Positions 1 to 7,564 are shown, numbered from the stretch's first letter. The stretch is DNA of 60,763 nucleotides from Prevotellaceae bacterium UBA3627 (GCA_002373375.1 DFLE01000038.1:1431-62193); one strand, 5' to 3'. Notes: generated by a model from the letters alone, not told the origin. Numbers and translations are program-made.

Positions 1-104
1 GCACCAACACCCGCGCCTGCGAGGCAGTATGTCCGAAGAACGAGTCAATCGCCAACATCGCCCGCCTGAACCGCGAGTTCATCAAGGCAAAGCTTGCTGA
101 CTAA
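1..104 (+). CDS. sdhB: Succinate dehydrogenase/fumarate reductase iron-sulfur subunit, C-terminal fragment
   Basis: Only the last 34 codons are in the window, and the gene enters from the left edge. The tail contains CTNTRACEAVCPKN followed by IANIARLNREFIKAKLAD and a TAA. The cysteine spacing matches the last cluster-binding motif of the SdhB/FrdB ferredoxin fold, and the IARLNREFI ending is typical of the Bacteroidetes subunit. This protein passes electrons between the FAD subunit and the membrane quinone site of complex II. The gene would be the last of an sdhCAB-type operon, because strong hairpins follow it. The identification rests on a short tail. Confidence 0.75.
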   Translation, partial: TNTRACEAVCPKNESIANIARLNREFIKAKLAD

Positions 105-108
105 GGTA

Positions 109-128
109 ACGTTCTCGTCAGAGAACGT
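109..128 (+). other. Small perfect stem-loop just after sdhB
   Basis: An 8-bp stem (109-116 with 121-128) closes a GTCA tetraloop five bases after the sdhB stop codon. No U-tract follows, so it more likely protects the mRNA 3' end or pauses polymerase than terminates. The stronger terminator lies 50 bp further on. Confidence 0.4.
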
Positions 129-176
129 AACTTAGGCAAAAATCAAGGCAAAGCTAATATAACGTAAAAATACTTA

Positions 177-223
177 TTCCGCCTCTGTTCCTGTGACAAC
201 GGGGGCAGAGGCGGAAATGTTTT
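177..223 (+). terminator. Rho-independent terminator of the sdh operon
   Basis: An 11-bp GC-rich perfect stem (177-187 with 206-216) is followed by a short T run at 220-223. It separates sdhB from the toxin-antitoxin pair that begins at 241. Confidence 0.7.
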
Positions 224-240
224 AAAAAAGGAAGAAAGAT

Positions 241-495
241 ATGACTGCAACGCAACTGAATGCCGAGGTGCTTCGAAATATGAGCATCATAGCCGAGGAT
301 GAGAATCTGCTCAAAAGAGTAGCTAAATACTTGCGCAAGGTGGTGGCAGAGAAGACCTCTGACCCAACTTTGGTGTCGCGTGAGGAGTTTGATGCAAGTC
401 TTGAGCGTGGTATGGAGGAGTACAGACAAGGTAAATGCGTACGACTGCAGCCAGGAGAAAGTGTCTCAGATATGTTGAGGAGAAGCGGACTATGA
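241..495 (+). CDS. Antitoxin of a YoeB-type toxin-antitoxin pair
   Basis: This is an 84-residue acidic, mostly helical protein with no signal peptide. It lies directly upstream of a YoeB-like toxin gene, and the two overlap by the ATGA at 492-495, the classic translationally coupled arrangement. The N-terminal half would bind DNA and repress the operon, and the charged C-terminal half (EEFDASLERGMEEYRQG) would wrap the toxin; both roles are inferred from family behaviour. The sequence does not clearly match YefM, so the antitoxin subfamily is left open. A purine-rich stretch (AAAAAAGGAAGAAAG) precedes the ATG. Confidence 0.65.
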   Translation: MTATQLNAEVLRNMSIIAEDENLLKRVAKYLRKVVAEKTSDPTLVSREEFDASLERGMEEYRQGKCVRLQPGESVSDMLRRSGL

Positions 496-767
496 CTTAT
501 GAGATAGAATTCACCACAGATGCTCGCATGGGATTAGCAAAATTAGAGCGTAGTGAGCCTAAGGCTTTTATGAAAGCGGTCCGTTTCATAGAAGAGTTAC
601 GAGAGCATCCAGAGACAGGAATAGGGCATCCAGAACCACTTAAGGGTCAACCAGAGGGTCGTTGGAGCCGCCAGATAACAAAGAAACACAGGATGGTGTA
701 TCAGATACTTAAGGAAGAGGTAGTGGTTCTCGTACTTAGGTCTTATGGTCACTATAATGATAAATAA
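492..767 (+). CDS. YoeB/Txe-type mRNA-cleaving toxin
   Basis: A 91-residue RelE-superfamily endoribonuclease that would cut mRNA in the ribosomal A site when its antitoxin is degraded. The segment GIGHPEPLKGQPEGRWSRQI followed by KKHRMVYQI matches the YoeB pattern G-x-G-x-PEPL...G-x-WSRRI...HRLVY. A C-terminal RSYGHYND carries the conserved histidine region. The start at 492 is chosen because the ATG overlaps the antitoxin TGA. A longer in-frame reading from 435 would run inside the antitoxin gene and adds residues unlike the family. Length is normal (YoeB is about 84 residues). Confidence 0.85.
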   Translation: MTYEIEFTTDARMGLAKLERSEPKAFMKAVRFIEELREHPETGIGHPEPLKGQPEGRWSRQITKKHRMVYQILKEEVVVLVLRSYGHYNDK

Positions 768-815
768 CAATAACAACCCTTTAACCCTTTTTGCCTATGA
801 AATAAAACAAAAGAA

Positions 816-1101
816 GAGAACGCTACGGTGACAGCCTGCAACCCTCGCCTTCTGAGCTATGAGCCAGTAAGTGCGAAAACGTCTGGGCAATAAACAAAAT
901 TAATAAATTTACACTGTAAGGGTAGCGTTTCTGTTCATATTTCTTAAGATATAACTGAGCTTTCGGCTCTTGTTCGGTGAACTCGAATACCGCCAATATT
1001 CATATCACGAAACGAGCAAGTAAGCAGATTGTTCACGCTCTATGGGCGTGGACTGTTCGTGCTTGTTTTCGTGATTGGTCACTTGGCGGTAACCAGAGTT
1101 C
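816..1101 (+). ncRNA. Possible structured RNA in a 382-bp gene-free stretch
   Basis: The stretch 768-1149 has no credible gene but shows extensive inverted complementarity. Module 1: 819-826 pairs with 922-929 (8 bp), with a 4-bp inner helix 831-834/914-917. A small hairpin follows at 957-969. Module 2 is one long irregular hairpin: 979-984 with 1096-1101, 989-996 with 1083-1090, 1004-1012 with 1067-1075, 1013-1018 with 1060-1065, and 1031-1038 with 1046-1053 around a 7-nt loop. Such nested helices suggest a small RNA or a leader for the gene at 1150. It does not carry signatures of tmRNA, RNase P or SRP RNA. Strand is assumed; no promoter was recognised. Confidence 0.4.
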
Positions 1102-1149
1102 AAACAAGTAATGAACGGTTTCCGCCCTTTTTTAATTTATAGCTGAATT

Positions 1150-1764
1150 ATGAATGAAGCAAAGAAAAAGCATGGTTGCGTAAAATGGATTCTTATAATA
1201 TTGGGTGTTCCTTGCCTTATAGGAGTTTTGTCTGGTATATTTGGAGGAAATAGTACAGAAAAGAATGATTCTGACTCAAGGGACTCACAACAGGTGATAA
1301 CAGACAAGTCTGTTCAGAAAGAAAATAATCCTGTAACGTGGGACATAAATGTTGAAAAAGATGAGATGACAGACTCAAAGAATATATGGGCAGCGATAAA
1401 AAGCGATAATTATATAGAGCAGGAATTTCCGTATCAAGGCCTTACGTATTCAACAATAACCGTAAGGTACATGAAGAAATATGGTTATGATGTCCTGCTT
1501 ACTATTGACAGAGGGCAAATAGTAGGAAACAGTATTAATGGGTCAAACTATGTAACAGTCCGATTTGATGGCGGAACACCAAAAAAGTACACTTTTAATG
1601 ACCCTGAAGACGGAAGCACGGAAACTGTTTTCCTGAACAATCAAAAGGATTTCATGGAGAGATGTAAGAAATCAAAAGAAATCAAGATAGAGATGCCTCT
1701 GTATCAGGCAGGAAGACCCGTTTTTGTGTTCCATGTGGACAAACCGTTAGAGTGGCCACAGTAA
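1150..1764 (+). CDS. Membrane-anchored protein of unknown function
   Basis: A 204-residue protein with a basic start (MNEAKKKHG), one hydrophobic segment at about residues 13-29, a charged linker rich in D, S, K and Q, and a soluble beta-rich domain from about residue 62 on. The domain has the pattern DEMTDSKNIWAAI early and NQKDFMERCKKSKEIKIEMP late. This resembles small secreted domains in which a strained W/M-T-D-S opening is followed by beta strands ending in a conserved basic patch. I cannot name the family. The topology suggests the domain faces the periplasm. It stands alone and ends in a strong terminator. Confidence 0.6.
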   Translation: MNEAKKKHGCVKWILIILGVPCLIGVLSGIFGGNSTEKNDSDSRDSQQVITDKSVQKENNPVTWDINVEKDEMTDSKNIWAAIKSDNYIEQEFPYQGLTYSTITVRYMKKYGYDVLLTIDRGQIVGNSINGSNYVTVRFDGGTPKKYTFNDPEDGSTETVFLNNQKDFMERCKKSKEIKIEMPLYQAGRPVFVFHVDKPLEWPQ

Positions 1765-1789
1765 AGGGCTTGTTTCAAGACGATGTCTT

Positions 1790-1825
1790 ATCCGTATGCA
1801 GGTATTCCCTGCATACGGATTTTTT
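1790..1825 (+). terminator. Strong rho-independent terminator
   Basis: A perfect 13-bp stem (1790-1802 with 1808-1820) with a 5-nt loop is followed by six T residues. It closes the transcript of the unknown membrane protein ending at 1764. Confidence 0.9.
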
Positions 1826-1904
1826 GGAAAGAGATGAGGCTTTCCTTAAGGAAGATATTGATATATTGAGACCGAACATCATCATTTGTTTGTTAGTTGA
1901 GTGA

Positions 1905-1930
1905 GTTGCTGTAATACAGCAACAGACTGG
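1905..1930. repeat. Palindromic repeat GTTGCTGTAnTACAGCAAC, copy 1
   Basis: The 19-bp near-perfect palindrome GTTGCTGTAATACAGCAAC is followed by AGACT. The same 24-bp string, varying only in its two centre bases, occurs twice inside the transposase gene just upstream in its transcription direction. This copy lies 69 bp beyond the transposase stop codon. Palindromic repeats next to a REP-associated tyrosine transposase are the expected substrate of that enzyme. Confidence 0.7.
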
Positions 1931-1940
1931 ACAATGGGTG

Positions 1941-1980
1941 GAACGAGCAGCAACAAGGCTGAACGAGCAGCAACAAGGCA
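1941..1980. repeat. Tandem duplication, 2 x 20 bp
   Basis: Two copies of GAACGAGCAGCAACAAGGC(T/A) lie head to tail between the palindromic repeat and the transposase 3' end. The unit contains the AGCAACA core also found in the palindrome. Confidence 0.8.
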
Positions 1981-1991
1981 GGGACGAAGGC

Positions 1992-3104
1992 TCATGCCGG
2001 GCCTTCGCAGATGGCTTTTGCCATGTCGTTGAGCTGCAGGCACTGGCCTCGCTTTATCGTTAGTCTTTCGTTGTGATGCTCCCACGGGGCAAGGATGAGC
2101 AGCTGACCACGGGCACAGGCTTCCATGCGCTTGCCACCGGGTTTTGCGAGGTCGGTGAAACCGTTTTCCTGTAGATAAATTACCGGCAGACCTTCGTCAA
2201 AGACGGCGCGCATGATGGCTTTTTCACCTTTCGAGATGGCTGGCGATACCATTACGGCTCCCTGACGGGCAAGGGCGAGACATTCGTCGAGCCTTCTCTG
2301 CACTTCTTCGTCCGTCATCCTTCTGGAGCACTGCACCTGCACTTTCATGGGCCTCTCCAGCAGGAAGCGGTTGCCGATGGCAGAGAAACTCATTCCTGCA
2401 TACGTCAGTCCTCTCTGTACGCGGAAGAGCTCTGGATTCTCACGTTTCATCAGCAGGCGGCGAGGGTTGTCCTTCAGGTAATGCAGCCATCGCTCCAGCT
2501 GGCCTTGGCGGAGGAGGATGCGGTCGTTGTAGCCCTTGGCGAAGAGCAGGCCGTGCTTGCGGTCTGTAGTTTTTGGAGGTTGCTGTGATACAGCAACAGA
2601 CTCAACCTCGTTTGTTTGTTGCTGTTCTGTTTGTTGCTGTAGTACAGCAACAGACTCAACTTGGTGGGCATGCTTAACCTGGTGGGCGTAGTCGGTGGGT
2701 AGTAACTCACGGAAGGCCTTGTTGCAACCTTGTTTGAAGCCCAGCAGTACCTTTCCCAGCGGCTTCTCCATCTTATCCTTTACGAAGAGAATGCCGTGCA
2801 GGTGGTCGGGCATCATCTGCAGTGCCACTACCTCCACCTCTGGGTGGTAGGTGCTTATGTCATGCCATGCCTGGGCTATGGCCTCGCCGAGACGGGTCAG
2901 TACGATATGCGGCGCATCGGGCGATGGCTCTGTAGCCACGCTGCGACTTGCCACCTCGCCAAACAACGGCCTGCGACCCTCTGTCACCATCGTAATCATA
3001 TACATACGTCGCTCCGTGTAGTCATTATCTACACAACGACGCTGCATGGAGGGTATCTTGTCTCCAGCAAAGGCTTTCTGACTCTCGTATGTTGCTCTGT
3101 CCAT
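1992..3104 (-). CDS. REP-associated tyrosine transposase (IS200-like fold) with extra C-terminal domain
   Basis: A 370-residue HUH-type single-strand DNA transposase. The HxH metal motif is at residues 101-103 (MMPDHLHGILF) and the catalytic tyrosine is probably Y192 in GYNDRILL, followed by RWLHYLKDNPRRLL as in the family. RAYT proteins normally have 150-230 residues. Here about 130 residues follow the core (from about 240), with patterns such as GAVMVSPAISKGEKAIM and GLPVIYLQENGF that suggest a Rossmann-like, DprA-like fold. Between the HxH and the tyrosine, residues 149-175 are low complexity (ESVAVLQQQ repeated) and are encoded by two copies of the palindrome that also lies downstream. 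No IS ends are visible, so it is probably a resident RAYT rather than a self-mobile IS. Confidence 0.8.
   Translation of the reverse strand: MDRATYESQKAFAGDKIPSMQRRCVDNDYTERRMYMITMVTEGRRPLFGEVASRSVATEPSPDAPHIVLTRLGEAIAQAWHDISTYHPEVEVVALQMMPDHLHGILFVKDKMEKPLGKVLLGFKQGCNKAFRELLPTDYAHQVKHAHQVESVAVLQQQTEQQQTNEVESVAVSQQPPKTTDRKHGLLFAKGYNDRILLRQGQLERWLHYLKDNPRRLLMKRENPELFRVQRGLTYAGMSFSAIGNRFLLERPMKVQVQCSRRMTDEEVQRRLDECLALARQGAVMVSPAISKGEKAIMRAVFDEGLPVIYLQENGFTDLAKPGGKRMEACARGQLLILAPWEHHNERLTIKRGQCLQLNDMAKAICEGPA
2579..2660. repeat. Palindromic repeat copies 2 and 3, inside the transposase gene
   Basis: Copies of GTTGCTGTnnTACAGCAAC lie at 2579-2597 and 2633-2651, each followed by AGACTCAAC, with partial half-copies (TTGTTGCTGT) between them. 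Read on the minus strand they keep the transposase frame and encode ESVAVLQQQ and ESVAVSQQ. The two copies are 54 bp apart, a multiple of three. Confidence 0.8.
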
Positions 3105-3142
3105 ATAGTAAGTTAACGGTTATTTCTTGGCTGTAACAATCA

Positions 3143-4066
3143 TCACTGCTTGCTGTGTTTGCTGAGGAAAGAGAGGACGATGGCATTGAACCGCTGAGGC
3201 TGCTCCATGTTCATCATGTGACCGCAGTCGGGTAGGGTAATCTGCTCCCCATCCTTTACGTAGTCCAGTTCACGGGCGTGGGAGGTCTTGCCCTCTGTCT
3301 CGCCACGCAATATCAACAGGGGTACGCTGACGGGAGCCTTGCGGCGCAGTTCTGCCCATGCCTCCTTGCCATAGAACAGGCGCGGCTCCTTATGGAGCGG
3401 TTGCCATGCCGTCCACTGGCTTATCATACGTCGTAAGGGCTTGCGCATGGTCTCACGGCGTGAGCCGCCACCACTTACCAGCTGCTCCGTCCACTCACGT
3501 TTCATCACCTCCACGCCGCGCAGCCTCAGGGCGGCAATCTCCTGCTCCCTCTTAGCGTTTTCTGCCGAATCCATCGGTTCCGACGGACCTTTACTATTTC
3601 TTATGCCACCACTGCACAATACGCAGCTCAGCAGCCGGTCAGGATACATGGCAAGCATATCGCCAGCCACGAAGGCACCCATCGACAGTCCCACCACATG
3701 GGCACGCTCTATTTTCAGCGAATCCATCAGTGCCACCACGTCATCGGCATGGGTGGTATGCAGGTCCTCACGCATGGCAGACGACAGTCCGTAGCCACGG
3801 AAATCCAGACGTATAGTGCGGTAACGCGCAGAGAAATCCCTCCATTGCGTATCCCACATACGGCGGTCCAGCGAGTGTCCGTGCAGTAAAATCAGCGGTT
3901 CGCCCTTTCCACGCTCCTCATAATACACCATTCCACCGCCCTGCACGCCTACATAGCAGCCACGCTGCGAGGCGCATCCAGCGAGTAGCGCCGTTGTCAC
4001 CGTCGCCAGACATACGCTGCACAGCGACCAACGACGCAAAGCGTTTGTAATATTGATATACTTCAT
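3143..4066 (-). CDS. Alpha/beta-hydrolase lipoprotein
   Basis: A 307-residue serine hydrolase. It opens with a basic segment, a hydrophobic stretch and the lipobox LLAG-C, so it is a lipoprotein; the residues after the cysteine are not acidic, so it probably faces the periplasm. Fold motifs: PLILLHGHSLDRRMW (oxyanion loop), VVGLSMGAFVAGD (nucleophile serine in G-L-S-M-G), an acid in LILRGETEG, and the catalytic histidine in DCGHMMNMEQP. The substrate cannot be told; closest in style are haloperoxidase/esterase-like hydrolases. The start at 4066 is preferred over an ATG at 4105 because the -7 promoter box lies at 4075-4082, between the two. Confidence 0.8.
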   Translation of the reverse strand: MKYINITNALRRWSLCSVCLATVTTALLAGCASQRGCYVGVQGGGMVYYEERGKGEPLILLHGHSLDRRMWDTQWRDFSARYRTIRLDFRGYGLSSAMREDLHTTHADDVVALMDSLKIERAHVVGLSMGAFVAGDMLAMYPDRLLSCVLCSGGIRNSKGPSEPMDSAENAKREQEIAALRLRGVEVMKREWTEQLVSGGGSRRETMRKPLRRMISQWTAWQPLHKEPRLFYGKEAWAELRRKAPVSVPLLILRGETEGKTSHARELDYVKDGEQITLPDCGHMMNMEQPQRFNAIVLSFLSKHSKQ

Positions 4067-4074
4067 AGTACTTG

Positions 4075-4082
4075 CAAAAATA
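4075..4082 (-). promoter_or_regulatory. -7 box TATTTTTG of the hydrolase gene
   Basis: The minus strand reads TATTTTTG, fitting the Bacteroidetes TAnnTTTG -7 element. It is 8 bp upstream of the ATG at 4066, giving a nearly leaderless mRNA and deciding the start codon. Confidence 0.6.
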
Positions 4083-4155
4083 GGAAAAAACCTTGACAAC
4101 ATCAAATTTTCAGTATAATATGGTTCTTTTCTTATGCTATATTGAAAAAATAGTG

Positions 4156-4163
4156 TAACTTTG
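4156..4163 (+). promoter_or_regulatory. -7 box TAACTTTG of the cation exporter gene
   Basis: TAACTTTG fits TAnnTTTG and lies 24 bp before the ATG at 4188. An in-frame alternative start at 4161 overlaps this box and is therefore rejected. Confidence 0.7.
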
Positions 4164-4187
4164 CGATTTGGAAAAAACTATACAGAT

Positions 4188-5291
4188 ATGAACAGAGCTT
4201 CACAGATTATCCGCACCAGTGTTATCGGCATTATTGCCAACGTGATGCTTGCAGCCTTTAAGGCCATAGTAGGCGTGCTCGCCAGTTCGGTGGCTATCGT
4301 TATGGATGCCGTCAACAACCTCAGTGACGCACTCTCAAGTGTCATAACAATCGTAGGTACTAAGCTGTCACAGCGTCCAGCCGACTTGAAACATCCCTTC
4401 GGCTACGGCAGGGTGGAGTATTTCAGCGCCATCATCATAGCTGTTATCGTGCTTTCGGCTGGTGTCACGTCGCTCATAGAGTCAGTGAAGAAGATAATAG
4501 CCCCGACGGAACCATCATACACCACCGTGACGCTCACCGTAATCATTGTGGCCATCGTGGTAAAGCTGGTGCTCGGCATATATGTAAAGCGTAAGGGCGA
4601 GCAGCTCAAGAGCGACGCGCTGACAGCCTCGGGTGCTGATGCACTGTTTGACTCAATCATTACGCTTGCCACGCTCGTCTCAGCCGCTGTCATGCTCTTG
4701 TGGAATGTGTCACTTGACGGCATACTGGGTGTGCTCATCTCTATTGTCATCATCAAGGCAGGCTTTGAGATGCTGTCCTCACCCATCAACGAACTGCTGG
4801 GTGCAAGGGTGTCACAGGAACTGCTTACCGGACTGAAGAAAGACGTAATGGCCTTTGACGGTGTCAGGGGGGTATATGACGTGATACTCCACAACTACGG
4901 TCCCGATGTGCTTATAGGCTCGCTCCATATCAGCGTGGACGATACCCTAACCGCCTATGAAATACATGGCTTGACGCGCGCCATCTCAGAGCGTATGTAC
5001 GAGCTCCACGGCATAGTGCTCACAATAGGTGTATATGCAGTGTCCACGGGCAGCCACAGGCGCACAGAGTTGCAGGATATGGTGATAAAGACTCTATCAG
5101 ACCGTAAGGACATACTGCAGCTTCACGGCTTCTACTATTTCGAGCAAGACAACAGGCTGTCCATCGACGTGGTGCCAGACATCAGCGTGACCGACGAGTC
5201 AGCCTTTGCCGCCATGCTCACCGACGAGCTCCAACGTCTTATCCCCGGTGTGCAGATAAGTATAGTCATAGATCATAACTACAGTGTGTAG
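4188..5291 (+). CDS. Cation diffusion facilitator (CDF) metal exporter
   Basis: A 367-residue inner-membrane antiporter that would export divalent metals (Zn, Mn or Fe) against protons. It has an N-terminal block of about six membrane segments with the metal-site motif VAIVMDAVNNLSDALSSVI in TM2 and SGADALFDSII in TM5, and the KHPFGYGRVEYFSA loop typical of CDF proteins. A cytoplasmic C-terminal domain follows from about residue 205. The D-x-x-N-x-x-D form of the first site differs from the H/D site of zinc-specific ZitB and resembles a clade of uncertain metal preference. It is followed 24 bp later by crcB in the same direction, so the two form an ion-detoxification operon. Confidence 0.88.
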   Translation: MNRASQIIRTSVIGIIANVMLAAFKAIVGVLASSVAIVMDAVNNLSDALSSVITIVGTKLSQRPADLKHPFGYGRVEYFSAIIIAVIVLSAGVTSLIESVKKIIAPTEPSYTTVTLTVIIVAIVVKLVLGIYVKRKGEQLKSDALTASGADALFDSIITLATLVSAAVMLLWNVSLDGILGVLISIVIIKAGFEMLSSPINELLGARVSQELLTGLKKDVMAFDGVRGVYDVILHNYGPDVLIGSLHISVDDTLTAYEIHGLTRAISERMYELHGIVLTIGVYAVSTGSHRRTELQDMVIKTLSDRKDILQLHGFYYFEQDNRLSIDVVPDISVTDESAFAAMLTDELQRLIPGVQISIVIDHNYSV

Positions 5292-5315
5292 ATGAGAGAA
5301 ATATAAAAAACTGAT

Positions 5316-5681
5316 ATGCTAAAAGACATTCTTCTTGTCGGGGCTGGCAGTTTCCTTGGTGGAATCGCCCGTTATCTTGTCTCTTTGTCGATGAAAGGGG
5401 TGAGTGGGGCGTTCCCGTGGGCTACGATGACGGTGAATATCGCCGGTTGTCTGCTCATCGGAGTGCTATGGGCGGTATTCAGCCGTTCCACCGCATCGTC
5501 ACAGCTTAATCTGCTGCTTACCGTCGGCTTCTGTGGTGGTTTTACCACCTTCTCTACCTTCTCCAAGGAGAGCCTGGCATTGTTGCAGGCAGGCAGCTAT
5601 ACAGGGTTTGCCCTGTACGCCCTTGGCAGCGTGACAGTAGGAATCCTCGCCGTTGCCGCTGGCTTTATGTTAGCAAAGTAG
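5316..5681 (+). CDS. crcB: Fluoride channel CrcB/Fluc
   Basis: A 121-residue four-helix membrane protein that works as a dual-topology dimer to let fluoride leave the cell. Family marks: GGIARYLVS near the N-terminus, GAFPWATMTVNIAGCLLIG in helix 2, and GFCGGFTTFSTFSKE in the helix 3 break that holds the central Na+ and the phenylalanine boxes. Length is normal. No fluoride riboswitch is visible in the 24-bp gap, so expression probably depends on the promoter before the CDF gene. Confidence 0.92.
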   Translation: MLKDILLVGAGSFLGGIARYLVSLSMKGVSGAFPWATMTVNIAGCLLIGVLWAVFSRSTASSQLNLLLTVGFCGGFTTFSTFSKESLALLQAGSYTGFALYALGSVTVGILAVAAGFMLAK

Positions 5682-5702
5682 ATAATTACCCGTTTATAAA
5701 AG

Positions 5703-5745
5703 CAGTGGGGCTGACCAGTCATCGGTCAGTCCCACTGTTGTTTAT
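5703..5745. terminator. Bidirectional terminator between crcB and the convergent DUF4424-like gene
   Basis: A 14-bp stem (5703-5716 with 5724-5737, one G-T pair) has an A run on the left and TTGTTTATTT on the right. It serves crcB and, read on the other strand, the gene ending at 5742. Confidence 0.85.
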
Positions 5746-6929
5746 TTATAGTCATTAATCAGTTTCCACTCATTAGGCAGGAAATCATCGGTAGAACCGT
5801 TCCATGATGCGTCAGGCATGTACCACCACTGGCTGTTGAAGTAAGCCCGCAGCGATGCATCCTTGAACACATATCCGCGGCTGGCGTATGGCAGGTTGCG
5901 TATTATGCGGCGCTGCTTGGCGGTCAGTTCGCCGGGCTCGCAGAAATAGTTAGGTACTATGGGGTGGAATCGCTCGCTTCGGTCATAGAAACATCCTACG
6001 GTGCTCTTCTCGTTGAATGTAAGCATAAGGTCTGCACTGTAGATGTTTATGTCGGCAGAAGGAACGAAGTTATAGCAGTGCCACTCCACGGTGCCGTTAC
6101 GCAGCGTCACCTCACGTATCTTTGTGTCATAGTAATTAGTGTAGCGTATCTTACCCTTGCCCTTGGCTATTACGGGTTTGGCGGCAGAGAAGAGCGAGTC
6201 ATCTATGCAGAAGTGCTTGGCGGTATTCTCCGCCTTTATACGCAGGGTGAAGTCGGCTATCTCTCCACCGGCCCATCGCATGGCTGGCGTGAGCCAGTAA
6301 GGTATCTCATAGATGGTTCCCACGGTCTGTGACATAAGATAGCGGTAGGTGTGGCGCACACGGTTCAGTCCGGGCTTGAACACAGCATCAAAGCAATATG
6401 CGCAGGCGAAAGTGGTGTCTTGGTATGTCTTTACGTTGTAGAGCAGCTCCTTGCTCAGGGCGTCCCACATCTCGTTAAGCGAGTCGTTGTCACACTCCTC
6501 GGTGGGTCGCCACAGCGTGGTGTCAAGAGGTTCGAGAGAATGTGGTTTCTCCTCGTCCCATGTAGTGCCTACGAGGTAGTTGTGATAAGGCAGACTCACG
6601 CCGTTCATCGTCACGGTGAAATCTTTGATGTAGGGGTGGACAGGGTTCTTGAAGTCTATGAGTTCATCGCCGTTATATGGCGTGTCGGCCTCAAATCCCA
6701 CGGTGACGGTCTTCTCCTTGCCGTTGTTGCGGAAGGTGTAGTCCACGTCAACGTAGGCATAGTTGTCATCGCCGATGGTAATTGTCAGCACCTCGCGCTC
6801 AACGCTGATGTCAGTCTCATGTACCGGCTCTATGTGTGAGCCGTTGACAAAAAAAACTCCGTCATTGCCTCTGGCGGTCGTGCTGACAGCCAGGCAGGCA
6901 ATGACGGTATATAGCAGTGAATGTTTCAT
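5742..6929 (-). CDS. Secreted DUF4424-like protein
   Basis: A 395-residue protein with a signal peptide (MKHSLLYTVIACLAVSTTARG) and no lipobox, so it is periplasmic. The first 200 residues have the pattern NDGVFFVNGSHIEPVHETDI, VEREVLTITIGDDN and YTFRNNGKEKTVTVGFE seen in DUF4424-type domains, which are beta sandwiches of unknown role. The C-terminal part contains an NEWKLINDYK ending and the aromatic-rich FNSQWWYMPDASW. It starts 33 bp after the MaoC-type gene stop with no terminator between, so the two are probably co-transcribed. No enzyme motif is visible. Confidence 0.6.
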   Translation of the reverse strand: MKHSLLYTVIACLAVSTTARGNDGVFFVNGSHIEPVHETDISVEREVLTITIGDDNYAYVDVDYTFRNNGKEKTVTVGFEADTPYNGDELIDFKNPVHPYIKDFTVTMNGVSLPYHNYLVGTTWDEEKPHSLEPLDTTLWRPTEECDNDSLNEMWDALSKELLYNVKTYQDTTFACAYCFDAVFKPGLNRVRHTYRYLMSQTVGTIYEIPYWLTPAMRWAGGEIADFTLRIKAENTAKHFCIDDSLFSAAKPVIAKGKGKIRYTNYYDTKIREVTLRNGTVEWHCYNFVPSADINIYSADLMLTFNEKSTVGCFYDRSERFHPIVPNYFCEPGELTAKQRRIIRNLPYASRGYVFKDASLRAYFNSQWWYMPDASWNGSTDDFLPNEWKLINDYK

Positions 6930-6961
6930 GGAATGATATTGATATAAGGTCGTTAATACCT

Positions 6962-7423
6962 TTAGTTGTTGAAGTAGTAGATGAAGATGGCGATGCCCTC
7001 GATGGCCTTCTTGCCGGTCTCCTTCACGTTCATGGTGAACTTCACTTCGGTCTTCACAGCGCCGCGCAGGTTCTGTATGCTCTGTAGTTTGGTGGTCAGC
7101 GACAGGCTCTGACCGCTCAGCACCGGCTGACCAAACTTCATCTTGTCTATGCCGTAGTTCACGAGCATCTTCACGTTCTGCACGTCAACTATCTGGTTCC
7201 ACAGGTAAGGCAGTACTGACAGAGTGAGGTAGCCGTGGGCAATGGTAGTGCCAAACTGACTCTCGGTCTTTGCCCTCTCGGTGTCCACGTGTATCCACTG
7301 GTGGTCCAGCGTAGCGTCGGCAAACATATTTATTCTCTCCTGTGTGAGCTGTACATAGTCAGACGTTCCCAGCTCCTTGCCCTCATACTGGGCAAACTCC
7401 TCATAAGATTTGATTGTAAGCAT
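6962..7423 (-). CDS. MaoC-type (R)-specific enoyl-CoA hydratase-like protein
   Basis: A 153-residue single hot-dog domain. The hydratase-2 motif is clear: FADATLDHQWIHVDTERA carries the catalytic Asp and His, and the downstream FGTTIAHGYLTLSVLP is the conserved substrate-tunnel segment. Enzymes of this type hydrate trans-2-enoyl-CoA to (R)-3-hydroxyacyl-CoA; some paralogues act in other acyl-CoA steps. It has no signal peptide and is cytosolic. A TAnnTTTG promoter lies 45 bp upstream. Confidence 0.85.
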   Translation of the reverse strand: MLTIKSYEEFAQYEGKELGTSDYVQLTQERINMFADATLDHQWIHVDTERAKTESQFGTTIAHGYLTLSVLPYLWNQIVDVQNVKMLVNYGIDKMKFGQPVLSGQSLSLTTKLQSIQNLRGAVKTEVKFTMNVKETGKKAIEGIAIFIYYFNN

Positions 7424-7467
7424 TGTTTTCTTCGTTTTATTTTAATATGTAATGTCTTTTCTAACCG

Positions 7468-7475
7468 CAAAGTTA
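7468..7475 (-). promoter_or_regulatory. -7 box TAACTTTG of the MaoC-type gene
   Basis: The minus strand reads TAACTTTG 45 bp before the ATG at 7423. No clear -33 TTTG was found at the usual spacing. Confidence 0.6.
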
Positions 7476-7564
7476 AGTATTTTTTTTGAATAACAGGCAG
7501 TTCATAGGGATAAAAGTAACAATCTTGTGGTATTTTCTACCTTCTTCTATCTCCCTCAATCCTG

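Noticed and set aside
1992..3104. A complete insertion sequence around the transposase
   Set aside because: No terminal repeats or target duplications are seen; the features fit a resident REP-associated transposase better.
4067..4105. Upstream ATG for the hydrolase lipoprotein (13 extra residues)
   Set aside because: A -7 promoter box lies between this ATG and the one at 4066, and the shorter form gives a normal lipoprotein signal.
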